A stretch of 64,000 bases of DNA, taken from assembly GCF_014697545.1 (NCBI RefSeq), contig NZ_JACJSA010000005.1:347785-411784 (forward strand), written 5' to 3'. A program made the position numbers and the translations under genes. The notes below the pieces were generated by a model. The model ran no database searches, had not been told where the DNA came from, and saw only the letters and a list, made by a program, of their open reading frames with translations. This stretch comes from Oscillatoria sp. FACHB-1407 (GTDB lineage Bacteria > Cyanobacteriota > Cyanobacteriia > Elainellales > Elainellaceae). Position 1 is the stretch's first letter. Every line of letters starts with the position of its first letter. Below, piece after piece: positions 44,704-54,904 of this stretch.

Positions 44704-45483
44704 TTATCGGATCAGTTGAGGATAAATCTTGCGGACTGCCAGATTGACAAACACTCCCAGCAATACGATCAGCCATAACAGGTTGAGCCACCACCAGGAG
44801 GGTAAACCGATGTGCCAGCGAAGCAAATCAACCAACGATGACAGGGGCAAGATTCCAGCGACCCGTTGCAGGGCGATCGGCAGGTTCTCACGCGGAAAGT
44901 AGGTGCCACACAGGGTAAACATTGGCACAATCAGCAAGAAGATCGGGACGTTAATTTGATCGACCTGGCGCACCCACCCTGCGGTGAGTAGCCCCATGGC
45001 ACCAAACAGCAGACTCCCTAATATCATCAACGGTAGCGAGAGCAATAGATTCCAGGCAGGATAGATGCCCCAGACCACAGCAATCAGTGCCGTCAACCCT
45101 CCAGCGATCATGCCTTTAGTTGCTGCCCACAGCCAATCGCCTAAAAAGACCTCTGCAAAACTAAGAGGTGCAGTGAGCAGGGCGTGCCAGGTTTTTTGGA
45201 AGTTGAGCCGAATAAAGGTGCTGTAGGCTCCCTCAAAGAAGGATTGGAACAACACCCCAATCCCAATCATGGCAGGTGCAATAAATTGCAGGTAGGATAC
45301 CGTTTCGCCCTGATAGTTGACCTCACCAACCAGGGGAGTTAGTCCGTAGCCGAAGGCGACGAGATAGACGATTGGTTCTGAAACGGGGGGCAAACAATTG
45401 ACGAGCCAGGTGCGTTGATAGACTTTAGCGTGGCGATGCCAAACGGAGTAGACTCCCCACGGTGTAATTGAAATCCCTTTCAT
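44704..45483 (-). CDS. ABC-2 type exporter permease
   Basis: A 259-aa permease with six membrane helices (for example FIAPAMIGIGVLFQSFFEGA) and the ABC-2 signature region near VPMFTLCGTYFPRENLPIAL. It resembles NodJ/DrrB-type permeases, which export polysaccharides or small molecules. It lies 71 bases downstream of the ATPase gene at 45,555, in the same direction, and the two make one transporter. Substrate unknown. Confidence 0.88.
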   Translation of the reverse strand: MKGISITPWGVYSVWHRHAKVYQRTWLVNCLPPVSEPIVYLVAFGYGLTPLVGEVNYQGETVSYLQFIAPAMIGIGVLFQSFFEGAYSTFIRLNFQKTWHALLTAPLSFAEVFLGDWLWAATKGMIAGGLTALIAVVWGIYPAWNLLLSLPLMILGSLLFGAMGLLTAGWVRQVDQINVPIFLLIVPMFTLCGTYFPRENLPIALQRVAGILPLSSLVDLLRWHIGLPSWWWLNLLWLIVLLGVFVNLAVRKIYPQLIR

Positions 45484-45554
45484 GATTTTGGATTTTAGAT
45501 TTGCGATTTTAATGTTTCTGGTGTGAGGCGGCTACCTTTGCCTTCTGCCTTTTC

Positions 45555-46514
45555 CTAGTGGTTGAGATGGTTGTCCAGCAGGCTCCCGGTGAGGCGCAAG
45601 AATACATCCTCCAGGTTTGCCTCGCGGCGAGTTAGTTCTGCCGGATTGAAGGCAGCGAGTTTTTGCCAGAGGAGTTCAGTGTTGGTGGGTGGTAGTGCGA
45701 CCAGATAGCCACTCCCAAAGGAGCGATACCAGGTGTTGAAGCTGTTAGCGATCGCCTGTAAATCCGTCTCCGCAATGCCTTCTACCTCAACAATTTCTTT
45801 GCCAATGGTGCGATCGATTAACTCAGCAGGGGTGCCCTGGTCAATGACCTTGCCCTGCTGCAACAACAGGAGGCGATCGCACAGACGCTGCGCCTCATCC
45901 ATGTAGTGGGTCGTGAGCAACACCCCACAGCCCTGCCGTTTCAGGTCGATCACCAGTTTCCAAAAGTCCTGCCGCGCATCGGGGTCAAGCCCGGTCGTCG
46001 GTTCATCCAAAAACACGACTTGGGGATGGTTAATCAAAGCCCGCGCCAACACTAACCGTCGCTTCATACCGCCCGACAGTTCATCAATGGGGCGATCGGC
46101 GTAATTCTCCAGGTGAACGTGAGCCAGCACCTCCCCTGCCCGTCTCCGAGCCGCTTTGCCTACGATCCGATAATGATGAGCAAAGTGAATCAGATTTTCG
46201 ATCACACTAAAGTCAGGGTCAAGGTTATCCTCCTGGGTCACAATGCCCATTTTGGCGCGAGCACGGCACCCTTCCTTTTGAACGTGCAGTGACCCCAACT
46301 GCACAAACCCACGACTGGGAAGCACTCCCCCGTACAACATCCCAACAATCGTTGTCTTACCGGCTCCATTGGGACCGAGCAACCCTAACACCTCACCGGG
46401 GTTCAAGGAGAATTGCACATCTTGCACGACAGGGCGATCGCCATATTGTTTCCCTAAGTCGTAAGCCACCAGTGCCGGGTTATTATGCTGAGACTCAAGG
46501 TAAGAACGAACCAT
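45555..46514 (-). CDS. ABC exporter ATPase (DrrA/NodI-like)
   Basis: A 319-aa ATP-binding subunit. Walker A GLLGPNGAGKTTIVG, signature LSGGMKRRLVLARAL, Walker B VVFLDEPTTGLDPDAR and the H-loop LLTTHYMDEA are complete. The C-terminal region (about 225-310) is the DrrA/NodI-type extension. A GAGG site lies 7 bases before the ATG ending at 46,514. Works with the permease downstream. Substrate unknown. Confidence 0.9.
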   Translation of the reverse strand: MVRSYLESQHNNPALVAYDLGKQYGDRPVVQDVQFSLNPGEVLGLLGPNGAGKTTIVGMLYGGVLPSRGFVQLGSLHVQKEGCRARAKMGIVTQEDNLDPDFSVIENLIHFAHHYRIVGKAARRRAGEVLAHVHLENYADRPIDELSGGMKRRLVLARALINHPQVVFLDEPTTGLDPDARQDFWKLVIDLKRQGCGVLLTTHYMDEAQRLCDRLLLLQQGKVIDQGTPAELIDRTIGKEIVEVEGIAETDLQAIANSFNTWYRSFGSGYLVALPPTNTELLWQKLAAFNPAELTRREANLEDVFLRLTGSLLDNHLNH

Positions 46515-46597
46515 GCGTAAACCTCACAGGTGGGTTAACGTACTACATAATATCGTTCTTGTAGTATGAGGTGTCTATCACCCGATAGAAGGGGAAA

Positions 46598-46651
46598 ATA
46601 TCAGAAGAATGAAGAGGCGCGATATATCGCGCCTCTTCATTCTTCTGATAT
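46598..46651. repeat. Perfect 54-bp palindrome overlapping a stop codon
   Basis: Two 27-base arms meet without a loop (centre 46,624/46,625). The right arm contains the last codons and the stop of the diguanylate cyclase gene; the left arm is its exact inverted copy. It could fold as a terminator or cruciform. Confidence 0.9.
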
Positions 46652-48301
46652 GACAATGCGATCGCGTCCCTGGTGCTTGGCTTCGTATAAGGCGCGATCG
46701 GCAGCTTTGCTGAGGGAGGTGGCATCTAGATATTGGGGAAATCCGGCAATGCCGCAGCTAAAGGTGACCAGAAACTCGCAGTTATCTGTCTTTTGCACCA
46801 TCTGAGCAAACCCCTGCCGAATTTCATCCACTACATGAAATGCTGCGCTGGGGTCGGTATCAGGAAAAATGATGGCGAACTCTTCACCACCATAGCGACC
46901 AATGATATCGGCTCGGCGCAAGCGTTGTTGCAGCAGACGAGAGAGATTTTTGAGGACGCGATCGCCTGCTAAGTGACCATAGGTATCGTTCACCCGCTTG
47001 AAATGGTCAATATCAATCATGGCAAGGACAAGGGCACTCGCCTGCCGACTGGCACGCTGAATCTCAATACAGAGTTGCTCCTTGATTTTGGTATGGTTTA
47101 GCAAACCTGTGAGGCTATCGCGCTCAATTAAGGAGCGCAAGATGCTTGATCGCTGCAAGCGTGGCAGGATCGCAGCAACCAGGTGGTCAGGTTGAATGGG
47201 TTTGGTGAGAAACATATCCCCCCCGGATCGCACCGCAGCCAGTTGTCGCTCAATGCCATTTTCGGCGGAGAGAAACACAATCGGGATACCAACGTAGGCA
47301 CCATGTTGGCGGAGAATGGCAGCTAACTCAATTCCATTGCACTCTGGCAAATACAGATCCATCAAGATCAGGTCAGGGTTTGAGTCAATCAAGGTAGACA
47401 TCACCTGAAGGGGATCAGTCACCACGCTGGTCATAATGCCTGCCTGCTGCAAAATCAGGGCGTAATAGTTAGCCAGCGGCACATCATCTTCAATGATCAA
47501 AACGCGATAGGGTTCTCGGCTATCGTGATTGGTCAAGATATCCAGTTGGGTGAGCAACTCACCCGCATCAACAGGCTTTGTAAAGTAAGCACTGCCTCCA
47601 GCGCGTACGGCTTGCAAGCGGGCAGTCAGGTCGTCTCGCGCTGAGATAAATAGAACGGGCAAGGGGTGATCTCGCCCTTCTTGAATGGTGGCGATCGCCT
47701 CGGTGCCAGCAAGTTCCCCTTCGGGCAAGACGATGTCCATGATGATAGCGGCAGGGGTTACCTGCTGCATTGCCTCTTGCAACCCTTCCACATGTTCAAA
47801 ATGGCAGACCGTATACCCAAAGTGGCTGAGACTCAGGCTGAGATAGCGCGCCAGATCAGGATCATCCTCTACCAGAAACACCACATGGGAATTTTGTTTT
47901 GTCTGGTCAGCGGGTTTCGATGCAAAGAGAGCCGCAGGGGCTTTTAACTGAGTCGTTGCCAGAGTTGCATTCAGTTGATGGAGTGCCTGTTGCAACTGCA
48001 ATCGCTGTTTTTCAGTTGGAGGGGTGTCTAACCGTAACAGAGTATCCACACAGCTTTCGACCTGATGAGCCGCACAACTCACGTCGGCAAACTCAAAGGT
48101 AGCACTGGAGCCCATTAACCGATGACTCAAAAGCCGCAGATGGCGCAGTTTGTCGAGATTCCAGTCTTCTTGCAGGAGCGATCGCCCCACACTGGTAATG
48201 AGATGAATTTTTTGAGGCAACTGTTGCTCATACTCCTGACGCAGCAGTTGAAACTCTGCCTGTGCCGCCTGAAGTGAAGTTTGAACTGAATTAGCCATCA
48301 T
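46637..48301 (-). CDS. Hpt-REC-REC-GGDEF hybrid signalling protein
   Basis: A 554-aa protein. An N-terminal Hpt domain (HRLMGSSATFEF carries the phospho-His) is followed by two receiver domains (phospho-Asp in PAAIIMDIVLPEGE and NPDLILMDLYLPEC). A C-terminal diguanylate cyclase follows with the intact active-site motif GRYGGEEF, so it probably makes c-di-GMP. The start overlaps the 3' end of the REC gene upstream by 11 bases (ATG codons at 48,301 and 48,298). Part of a same-strand run with REC and a histidine kinase. The stop codon lies inside the 54-bp palindrome. Confidence 0.93.
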   Translation of the reverse strand: MMANSVQTSLQAAQAEFQLLRQEYEQQLPQKIHLITSVGRSLLQEDWNLDKLRHLRLLSHRLMGSSATFEFADVSCAAHQVESCVDTLLRLDTPPTEKQRLQLQQALHQLNATLATTQLKAPAALFASKPADQTKQNSHVVFLVEDDPDLARYLSLSLSHFGYTVCHFEHVEGLQEAMQQVTPAAIIMDIVLPEGELAGTEAIATIQEGRDHPLPVLFISARDDLTARLQAVRAGGSAYFTKPVDAGELLTQLDILTNHDSREPYRVLIIEDDVPLANYYALILQQAGIMTSVVTDPLQVMSTLIDSNPDLILMDLYLPECNGIELAAILRQHGAYVGIPIVFLSAENGIERQLAAVRSGGDMFLTKPIQPDHLVAAILPRLQRSSILRSLIERDSLTGLLNHTKIKEQLCIEIQRASRQASALVLAMIDIDHFKRVNDTYGHLAGDRVLKNLSRLLQQRLRRADIIGRYGGEEFAIIFPDTDPSAAFHVVDEIRQGFAQMVQKTDNCEFLVTFSCGIAGFPQYLDATSLSKAADRALYEAKHQGRDRIVISEE

Positions 48302-48695
48302 GATGCCGCTTCCACAGGTCATAAATTTGAGCTGCAAGAGTCATGGGGTCAAACGGTTTAGCAATCACATCCAATGCACCCATCTGCCTGTACTGCGTAA
48401 TTTCGTAAGCTTGCACCTTAGCCGTCAAAAAAATGACAGGGGTATGAGCCGTTTCGGGAATATCTCGGAGAGCTTTGAAGGTTTCTAGTCCGTCAAGTTC
48501 CGGGAGCATGACATCCAAAATGATGACATCAGGAGCAAATACAGGAGCAACATGAATAGCTTCACGACCAGAACTGCAAATTTCGACTGTAAATTTACCG
48601 ACTGATTGCAAGGCTAAGTTAGCAACAACTTGAATATCTGGATCATCTTCTACAAACAAAATACGGTTGAGTGTAGGAGTCACTGATTTACCCAA
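48291..48695 (-). CDS. Single-domain response regulator
   Basis: A 134-aa CheY-like receiver. Acidic pocket FVEDDPD, phospho-acceptor Asp in APDVIILDVMLPELDG, conserved Thr/Ser in PVIFLTAK and Lys in VIAKPFDP are all present. No output domain. It sits between the histidine kinase gene and the Hpt-REC-GGDEF gene, overlapping the latter, so it may shuttle phosphate between them. Confidence 0.92.
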   Translation of the reverse strand: MGKSVTPTLNRILFVEDDPDIQVVANLALQSVGKFTVEICSSGREAIHVAPVFAPDVIILDVMLPELDGLETFKALRDIPETAHTPVIFLTAKVQAYEITQYRQMGALDVIAKPFDPMTLAAQIYDLWKRHHDG

Positions 48696-48813
48696 GTCGA
48701 AAAATTAAAACGAAATTATAGCGATGGCGGAATAACCTGAACCGTAAACTGTATCCCATTCGTCCTGGATTAGTGACATTTTTTACAAAATATTAAACTT
48801 TGCGGAAACCGAT

Positions 48814-50925
48814 TTAATCGCCCCGCTCCGGCAAATCAAAGTAAAACGTCGTACCCACCCCTAATTTCGTTTGAAAACCAATTTGCCCTCCCAACTTTTC
48901 GATAATTGCCTTACTAATACTCAATCCCAATCCAGTGCCACCTTTTTGGCGACTGTCAGAGGCATCCGCTTGAGCAAACTTTTGAAAGATGCGGCTGTGA
49001 AATTCAAAAGGAATGCCGCATCCATAGTCCGTTACAGCTACTCGAATCGTACCTGGATAACGATGGATTGCTATGTCTACGGTGCTGTTGGGGGGCGAGA
49101 ACTTGGCAGCGTTTGACAACAGGTTGGTCAAGACTTGAGCGAGGCGATCGCCATCGGCTTTGACACAGACTCCGGGCACCGTCTCTCGCAACTGAAACTG
49201 TACCGCCAATTGGTCGCCATAGGCTCGGTTTGCCTCAATCACCTGCTCCACCAGAGGCACTAACTCGATCGGCTCCAGCTTGAAGTCGATCGCCCCCGAC
49301 TCAATTTTCTCGATGTCCAGAATGTCGTTGATTAACAGAATGAGGCGATCGCTGTTACGACAGGCGATTTCCAGAAGCGATCGCGCTTCTTCAGACAGTT
49401 CTCCGGTAACACCGCCCAACATCAACCCCAACGACCCACGAATGGCTGTGAGAGGCGTCCGTAACTCATGGCTTACAACCGACACAAACTCGTTTTTAAG
49501 GCGTTCTATTCGTTTGCGATCGGTGATGTCGCGCACAATTGTCAACACTTCCTGATCGCCACTGACCACAATCCGCGCCTCATAGTCTCTAACACCACCT
49601 TCATCCAGCAGTTGGTATTCATACACCTGCATTTCACCCGTTTGTAACGCCTGGTGAATGTAGTTCATTGCCTGCTGCGCGGTATGAGCCGGAAGAAAAG
49701 CGTGGACTGTCTCACCCAACATGCGACCAGCAAAAAAGTCGAGCGCGCAGTCCTTAGGAGCTTTACAGTCGAGGTAAGTGCCATCGGCTCCCAACCGCAA
49801 AATCAGATCGGGAATCGCATCCAACAAGGCTCGATTTCGCGCTTCGCTCTCACGCCGTTTGTGCTGGGAGTCGTTGAGCGCACTTAACATGCGATTGAGT
49901 TGATGAGCCAATTGAGACAATTCATCTCGTCCGGTCACCGTGACCTGCATGGAGGAGTCGCCTGAAATGCCGATCGCCCGGACTTCTGAACTGATTTGTA
50001 ATAACCGGGTCAAGACCAGCTTTTCCAGAAACAGGAGTGTCACCCCACTCAAAACCGTGCCGACGATCACCAGAAAAAACACCAGATAGTTTTTGGTCAG
50101 TTGTCCCTCCTGGTAAATCCGTCGGGGCACATCGATTCGCAGGATCAGTGCGGGGTTGCCGTAGATGTCGTTGACCAGAGCATAGCCTGCGATCGCCTGT
50201 GAACTGAGCGGCTCAACCCAAATCGCATCTGGAGTAAGCAACTGAGCCTGAATTTGTTGAAAGGCTCTCGGCAGTTGAGCATCGTCAAACCGATAGACCG
50301 TGGTGGATAGCCCCGTTTTTTCTGCCAGGGTTTCAACGATCGCCTCGCTCAGGTAACGCCCAAAAATCAGAGACCCCCGACCTGGTCCTGCCCCACTGCC
50401 GGGAAGAATGGGATGAGACGCCACCATGAGAATGCCTTCGGGCAACAGCATAATGCCCGCTAGACTGCTGGTGGGCTTGCGGTGTTGCAACAGGGGGCGA
50501 TCGCTCCTGAGATGGGGCATGAGACTCTCTGGAATGGGGCGATCGCGCTGTTGCTCAGCGTCGTATGCCCTGCCGAAGACAATCTCCCCGTCAGGACGCG
50601 CATAGATCATCAGGTTGAGATCAAGACGGGCGATCGTTGCGGTATTGAGGTTGGTGCGAGCATAGGTCGAATTGACGTCTTGAATGAAGGCATAGGTGTC
50701 ATCCCACTCTGCCCAATCCCGAGCCGTAAACCGCAGTTTTGTCAGGTCATCCGACAGAGCATTTTGCACCTGCACCATTTTTTGCTGCACGTCTTGCCGC
50801 TCTAACTCGGCAAATCGGCTCGACAAAACGTTGCTCAGCAATGTGTACAACACGGCAATGAGACAGACTAATGTCAAGCCGATGATCAATACGATCTTTT
50901 GTCGCAGAGTCATAGGGGGCGACAC
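48814..50925 (-). CDS. CHASE4-HAMP-PAS sensor histidine kinase
   Basis: A 703-aa membrane kinase. A first membrane helix (about 10-31) precedes an extracytoplasmic CHASE4-like sensor (about 40-275; ARDWAEWDDTYAF is the typical motif). A second helix (about 280-303) is followed by HAMP (303-357) and PAS (about 365-470). HisKA has phospho-His in SVVSHELRTPLTAIRG. HATPase_c has DYGCGIP and KGGTGLGLSISKAI. The start may be GTG (50,925) or ATG (50,913). It begins 11 bases after the pgi stop, so all four genes from pgi may be co-transcribed. Ligand unknown. Confidence 0.92.
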   Translation of the reverse strand: MSPPMTLRQKIVLIIGLTLVCLIAVLYTLLSNVLSSRFAELERQDVQQKMVQVQNALSDDLTKLRFTARDWAEWDDTYAFIQDVNSTYARTNLNTATIARLDLNLMIYARPDGEIVFGRAYDAEQQRDRPIPESLMPHLRSDRPLLQHRKPTSSLAGIMLLPEGILMVASHPILPGSGAGPGRGSLIFGRYLSEAIVETLAEKTGLSTTVYRFDDAQLPRAFQQIQAQLLTPDAIWVEPLSSQAIAGYALVNDIYGNPALILRIDVPRRIYQEGQLTKNYLVFFLVIVGTVLSGVTLLFLEKLVLTRLLQISSEVRAIGISGDSSMQVTVTGRDELSQLAHQLNRMLSALNDSQHKRRESEARNRALLDAIPDLILRLGADGTYLDCKAPKDCALDFFAGRMLGETVHAFLPAHTAQQAMNYIHQALQTGEMQVYEYQLLDEGGVRDYEARIVVSGDQEVLTIVRDITDRKRIERLKNEFVSVVSHELRTPLTAIRGSLGLMLGGVTGELSEEARSLLEIACRNSDRLILLINDILDIEKIESGAIDFKLEPIELVPLVEQVIEANRAYGDQLAVQFQLRETVPGVCVKADGDRLAQVLTNLLSNAAKFSPPNSTVDIAIHRYPGTIRVAVTDYGCGIPFEFHSRIFQKFAQADASDSRQKGGTGLGLSISKAIIEKLGGQIGFQTKLGVGTTFYFDLPERGD

Positions 50926-50936
50926 ACAAGCAGGAG

Positions 50937-52526
50937 TTAACGGAGGGGGGCGATCGCCAAACTATCGGGTTTTCCTAAGTCACCACTCACCGCCACTAAG
51001 CGATGGTTGGCGTGGAGATGCCGCACCACTTTATAGATTGTTTCGATTTGGTCTGGGGTTCCCACCTTATCTGCCAACGCCACCAGGGAAAGGGGTTGTT
51101 CTGCCTCCTGGACAACCTGCACGACTCGTCGTTGCAAATCCAGAATAGCGGCGGCAGCCTTCTTACCCGCTTCAACCCCCGGTTGGTGATAGGCATTGAT
51201 GTTGACCATGAAGCCATACAAGCCCACTGCCCGCTCGTACAGGGCGATCAGTGCGCCTACAGTGTAGGGATTGACCTGGGGAATCGTCACGGTGATCGAG
51301 TCACGCTGATTTTCATAAATGGCCTGTCGGGTGCCTTGCAGCAAACCAAACAGGTAATCTCCCGATGTCACCCCCGGTTCTACTTGAATTGACTCGCCCT
51401 GGCGATCTTCCAGCACTTCGATAAAGGTCAAGAAAAAGTTTGCCACCCCATCGCGCAATTGCTGCACATAGGCGTGTTGGTCTGTAGTGCCCTTGTTGCC
51501 ATAGACCGCAATTCCCTGGTGAACGACGTTGCCGTTCAAATCTTTTTCTTTGCCGAGAGACTCCATCACTAACTGCTGCAAATAACGCGAAAACAGGAGT
51601 AGGCTGTCTTTGTAGGGCAACACAACCATGTCTTTTTCCCCTTTGCCATTGCCTGCTGCATACCAGGAGAGGGCTAATAGAGCCGCCGGATTGCGTTTTA
51701 ACTCTGGAATGCGAGTCGCAGCGTCCATCTCCTTAGCCCCCCGCAACATGGCAGCAATGTCGATGCCTTGCAGAGCCGCAGGCACCAACCCAACGCTAGA
51801 CATTTCAGACGTGCGTCCTCCCACCCAGTCAAACATCGGGAAAGTGGCTAACCAACCCTCAGACTTGGCGAGCTTGTCCAGGTTGCTGCCGTCGGTGGTG
51901 ATGGCGATCGCATAGTTGGCAAACTTCAATCCCTTTTGCTCATACACCCGCTTCACCTCCAACATACCGTTGCGCGGTTCTGGGGTTCCGCCTGACTTTG
52001 AGATATTGATCACCAACGTGCTAAACAGCCGATCTTGCAGCTTTGCCAGGGTGCGATCGATGCCTGCGGGGTCGGTGTTGTCAATAAAGTGAATGGTCAG
52101 CGGCGCATTGACGGGTGCCAGTGCCTCTGCCACAAATTGCGGTCCTAACGCCGACCCACCAATCCCGATTGACAAAACATCCGTGTATTTCTCCGCCAGC
52201 GGAGGGTGAATCTCACCGCTATGAACTTTTTGGGCAAAGGTTTGAATCGCTTCGACAGTGGTGTGGATTTCTTGCTGAATCTCGGCGTTGGGGGCTAGCC
52301 CTGGGTCGCGCAACCAATAGTGACCCACCATCCGGTTTTCGTCAGGGTTGGCGATCGCCCCTGCCTCTAACTCTGTCATTTGCTGAAATGCCTGAGACAG
52401 CTTGGGCTGCATGGCATCGACAAACCCATCATCAAACCGCATCCGGCTGACATCGAGATAAAACCCCAACCCCTCATGGTAATAGAGCCAGTCTTGATAA
52501 CGTTGCCAAAGCGCAGCGGCATTCAT
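50937..52526 (-). CDS. pgi: Glucose-6-phosphate isomerase
   Basis: A 529-aa enzyme interconverting glucose-6-phosphate and fructose-6-phosphate. The start is the ATG ending at 52,526 ([10 protein letters not shown]). Substrate phosphate-binding [14 protein letters not shown], the PGI signature segment [16 protein letters not shown] and the catalytic-region [12 protein letters not shown] are visible. Full family length. The histidine kinase gene follows after 11 bases, an unusual neighbour for a glycolytic gene. Confidence 0.95.
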   Translation of the reverse strand: MNAAALWQRYQDWLYYHEGLGFYLDVSRMRFDDGFVDAMQPKLSQAFQQMTELEAGAIANPDENRMVGHYWLRDPGLAPNAEIQQEIHTTVEAIQTFAQKVHSGEIHPPLAEKYTDVLSIGIGGSALGPQFVAEALAPVNAPLTIHFIDNTDPAGIDRTLAKLQDRLFSTLVINISKSGGTPEPRNGMLEVKRVYEQKGLKFANYAIAITTDGSNLDKLAKSEGWLATFPMFDWVGGRTSEMSSVGLVPAALQGIDIAAMLRGAKEMDAATRIPELKRNPAALLALSWYAAGNGKGEKDMVVLPYKDSLLLFSRYLQQLVMESLGKEKDLNGNVVHQGIAVYGNKGTTDQHAYVQQLRDGVANFFLTFIEVLEDRQGESIQVEPGVTSGDYLFGLLQGTRQAIYENQRDSITVTIPQVNPYTVGALIALYERAVGLYGFMVNINAYHQPGVEAGKKAAAAILDLQRRVVQVVQEAEQPLSLVALADKVGTPDQIETIYKVVRHLHANHRLVAVSGDLGKPDSLAIAPLR

Positions 52527-52764
52527 AAGGACACTTCCAACTCGTTGCATTTATCACCTCACAGTTTACAGACTGAACTTGCAAGGTGACAGAGGCTTAA
52601 GGGACATAACAGAAATGGCGGACTTCGTTCCAATCGCCGTGAATTTATTCGCCGGGTTCAGTCCCCCAATCACTAGATACGATACACCCCTCCCTGGCCC
52701 ACCTGCTCATCTAACCCTTGCTACCTGATATCGTTAGAGTCAGTGCTCTTGGTGTTTTTGCCCT

Positions 52765-54078
52765 ATGGAAGGGTTTATTGTTTCCCTGATTATCTTCACC
52801 GCCATCTTTGCCATTTTTGGCATTGGGCTAAATCTGCAATGGGGGTTTACAGGGCTGATTAATTTTGGTCACGTCGCCTTTATGGCCGTGGGTGCCTATG
52901 CCACTGTGTTGCTGAGTTTATCGGGAGTTCCCCTGCTCCTGGCAACCTTGCTGGGAGCTGCGATCGCAGCACTGTTAGGGCTAGTGATTGGAATTTCAAC
53001 GTTGCGGCTCCGGACAGACTATCTGGCGATCGTTACGATTGGCGTATCAGAGGTGATTCGCCTGGTGGCAGTCAATGAGGATTGGCTCACCAAAGGTACG
53101 TTTGGCATTCAACGGTTTCCCCTGCCCCTGGCAGAGCTTAGCCCAAATGGGTTTGTTCGGGCATTGATGATTGGGTTACTCACAGGCGTGCTGGGTTTGG
53201 GCTATTGGCAGTGGTGGCGGTGGGTACGGCAAACTACCCAAGGAGTTGAACGGCATATCCTCCTCAATGGCTCCTTTAAAGCCTTGGTTTATCTAGTCTC
53301 TATTCCAGTGGCGTTAGTGGCTTTGGGTTGGATCTCGCGGCTCCTCAGAAGTTCCAACATTTTGCCGAACTGGGTGATTGGTTTAGGCTTGTTAGCCACA
53401 GTCATCGCGATCGCCTGGTCTTATCTCTGGCTATCAGGTCAACTCTCGCGGCGCGTCGTCGCATGGACTGCCGGATTGACCATCGCGGCAAATTTGATTG
53501 GCTTCATTTTGAGCCTGGTTGTTTACCGCTACGCTGTGTTGGCATTAGTTCACTATTCTCGTAACCCAACCAAAACCGGGTTAATGTTAATCTCTGTGCT
53601 ATTGGTGGCTCTGGTCTATTGGGCAGTAGAGAAACTGGTGCGATCGCCCTGGGGACGGGTGCTCAAAGCCATTCGCGAAGATGAAGAAGTCGCCAAGGCA
53701 CTCGGCAAAAACGTATTCTGGTACAAACTCCAGGTCTTAATGCTCAGCGGTGGATTAGCCGGAATCGCTGGTTCACTCTATGCCTGGCAGTTGACCACCG
53801 TTTACCCCGATAACTTTCAACCCCTCGTCACATTTAACGCCTGGACAATGGTTGTCTTAGGCGGGGCAGGGAGTAACCCAGGCACCTTATTGGGAGCAAC
53901 TCTCTTCTGGGCATATCAAACCATTACCCGCTTTGTCTTAGAAGATATCGTGCCGTTAGATGATGCTCGCCTGGGCGCATTCCGCATTATGGTGATTGGG
54001 CTGTTGTTGATCGTATTGATGATGTGGCGACCCCAGGGCGTTTTGGGCAAAAAGGAGGAACTCACCCTTGGTCGATAA
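52765..54078 (+). CDS. Branched-chain/neutral amino-acid ABC permease (LivM/NatD-like)
   Basis: A 437-aa permease of the LivM group, with a conserved N-terminus (INFGHVAFMAVGAYATVLLS), the central LRTDYLAIVTIGVSEVIRL and the permease EAA-type loop KAIREDEEVAKALGKN. It is longer than most LivM proteins, because of an extra membrane region at about residues 130-290. It overlaps the ATPase gene by 11 bases. It resembles the cyanobacterial N-I (Nat) uptake system for neutral amino acids. The substrate-binding protein and the second permease are not in this window. Confidence 0.85.
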   Translation: MEGFIVSLIIFTAIFAIFGIGLNLQWGFTGLINFGHVAFMAVGAYATVLLSLSGVPLLLATLLGAAIAALLGLVIGISTLRLRTDYLAIVTIGVSEVIRLVAVNEDWLTKGTFGIQRFPLPLAELSPNGFVRALMIGLLTGVLGLGYWQWWRWVRQTTQGVERHILLNGSFKALVYLVSIPVALVALGWISRLLRSSNILPNWVIGLGLLATVIAIAWSYLWLSGQLSRRVVAWTAGLTIAANLIGFILSLVVYRYAVLALVHYSRNPTKTGLMLISVLLVALVYWAVEKLVRSPWGRVLKAIREDEEVAKALGKNVFWYKLQVLMLSGGLAGIAGSLYAWQLTTVYPDNFQPLVTFNAWTMVVLGGAGSNPGTLLGATLFWAYQTITRFVLEDIVPLDDARLGAFRIMVIGLLLIVLMMWRPQGVLGKKEELTLGR

Positions 54079-54904
54079 CTCGCAATTTCAAAAGGCAGAT
54101 CGCTCCACCAGTGACCTCCCCAGTAGGGAAGCTACTTTGCCTCGCTCCTCTGCTTTGTTAGCTGCCCATCGTCTGACCAAAAGCTTTGGCGGCATCCGAG
54201 CGGTCGATCGCGCCTCAATTGAGGTTCCCCAGGGCAGCATCACCGGGCTGATTGGTCCCAATGGAGCAGGCAAAACAACCCTGTTTAATCTCTTGTCTAA
54301 CTTCATTCGCTCTGATAGCGGTGAAGTCCATTTTGATGGCAACCCAATTCACCTACTACCCCCCTATCAAATCGCTCAACAAGGCTTAGTACGGACGTTT
54401 CAGGTGGCTCGTGTGTTATCACGTCTATCCGTGATGGAAAATATGTTGCTGGCAACGCAACACCAGACCGGAGAGAGCTTTTGGAATGTCTGGTTGCGTC
54501 CCAAGCAAGTGATGCATGAGGAACGACACCAACGCCAACGTGCCAGCGAAATCTTAGACTCTGTAGGGCTGTCTCATATGGCGCAGGAGTATGCAGGTGC
54601 TCTGTCGGGAGGGCAACGCAAACTCCTGGAGTTAGCCAGAGCTTTGATGGTCAGACCAAAACTTATCCTGCTCGATGAACCTGCTGCGGGTGTGAATCCA
54701 ACCCTGATCAACCAGATTTGTGACCACGTTAGAACCTGGAACCAGGAGGGCATTAGCTTTTTGATCATCGAACACAACATGGATGTGATCATGTCGTTGT
54801 GCGATCGCGTCTGGGTGTTAGCCGAGGGACGCAACCTTGCCTCTGGTACACCGACCGAAATCCAAAGCAATGCTCAGGTTTTGGAAGCCTATCTAGGGCA
54901 GTAA
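54068..54904 (+). CDS. Branched-chain/neutral amino-acid ABC ATPase (LivG/NatA-like)
   Basis: A 278-aa ATPase. Walker A GLIGPNGAGKTTLFN, signature ALSGGQRKLLELARAL, Walker B LILLDEPAAGVNPTL, H-loop FLIIEHNMDVIM. The TTG start at 54,068 overlaps the end of the permease gene and has AAGGAGG 9 bases upstream, which decides the start. It pairs with the upstream permease. The 35-residue N-terminal extension before AAHRLTKSFGG is unusual. Confidence 0.88.
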   Translation: MVDNSQFQKADRSTSDLPSREATLPRSSALLAAHRLTKSFGGIRAVDRASIEVPQGSITGLIGPNGAGKTTLFNLLSNFIRSDSGEVHFDGNPIHLLPPYQIAQQGLVRTFQVARVLSRLSVMENMLLATQHQTGESFWNVWLRPKQVMHEERHQRQRASEILDSVGLSHMAQEYAGALSGGQRKLLELARALMVRPKLILLDEPAAGVNPTLINQICDHVRTWNQEGISFLIIEHNMDVIMSLCDRVWVLAEGRNLASGTPTEIQSNAQVLEAYLGQ

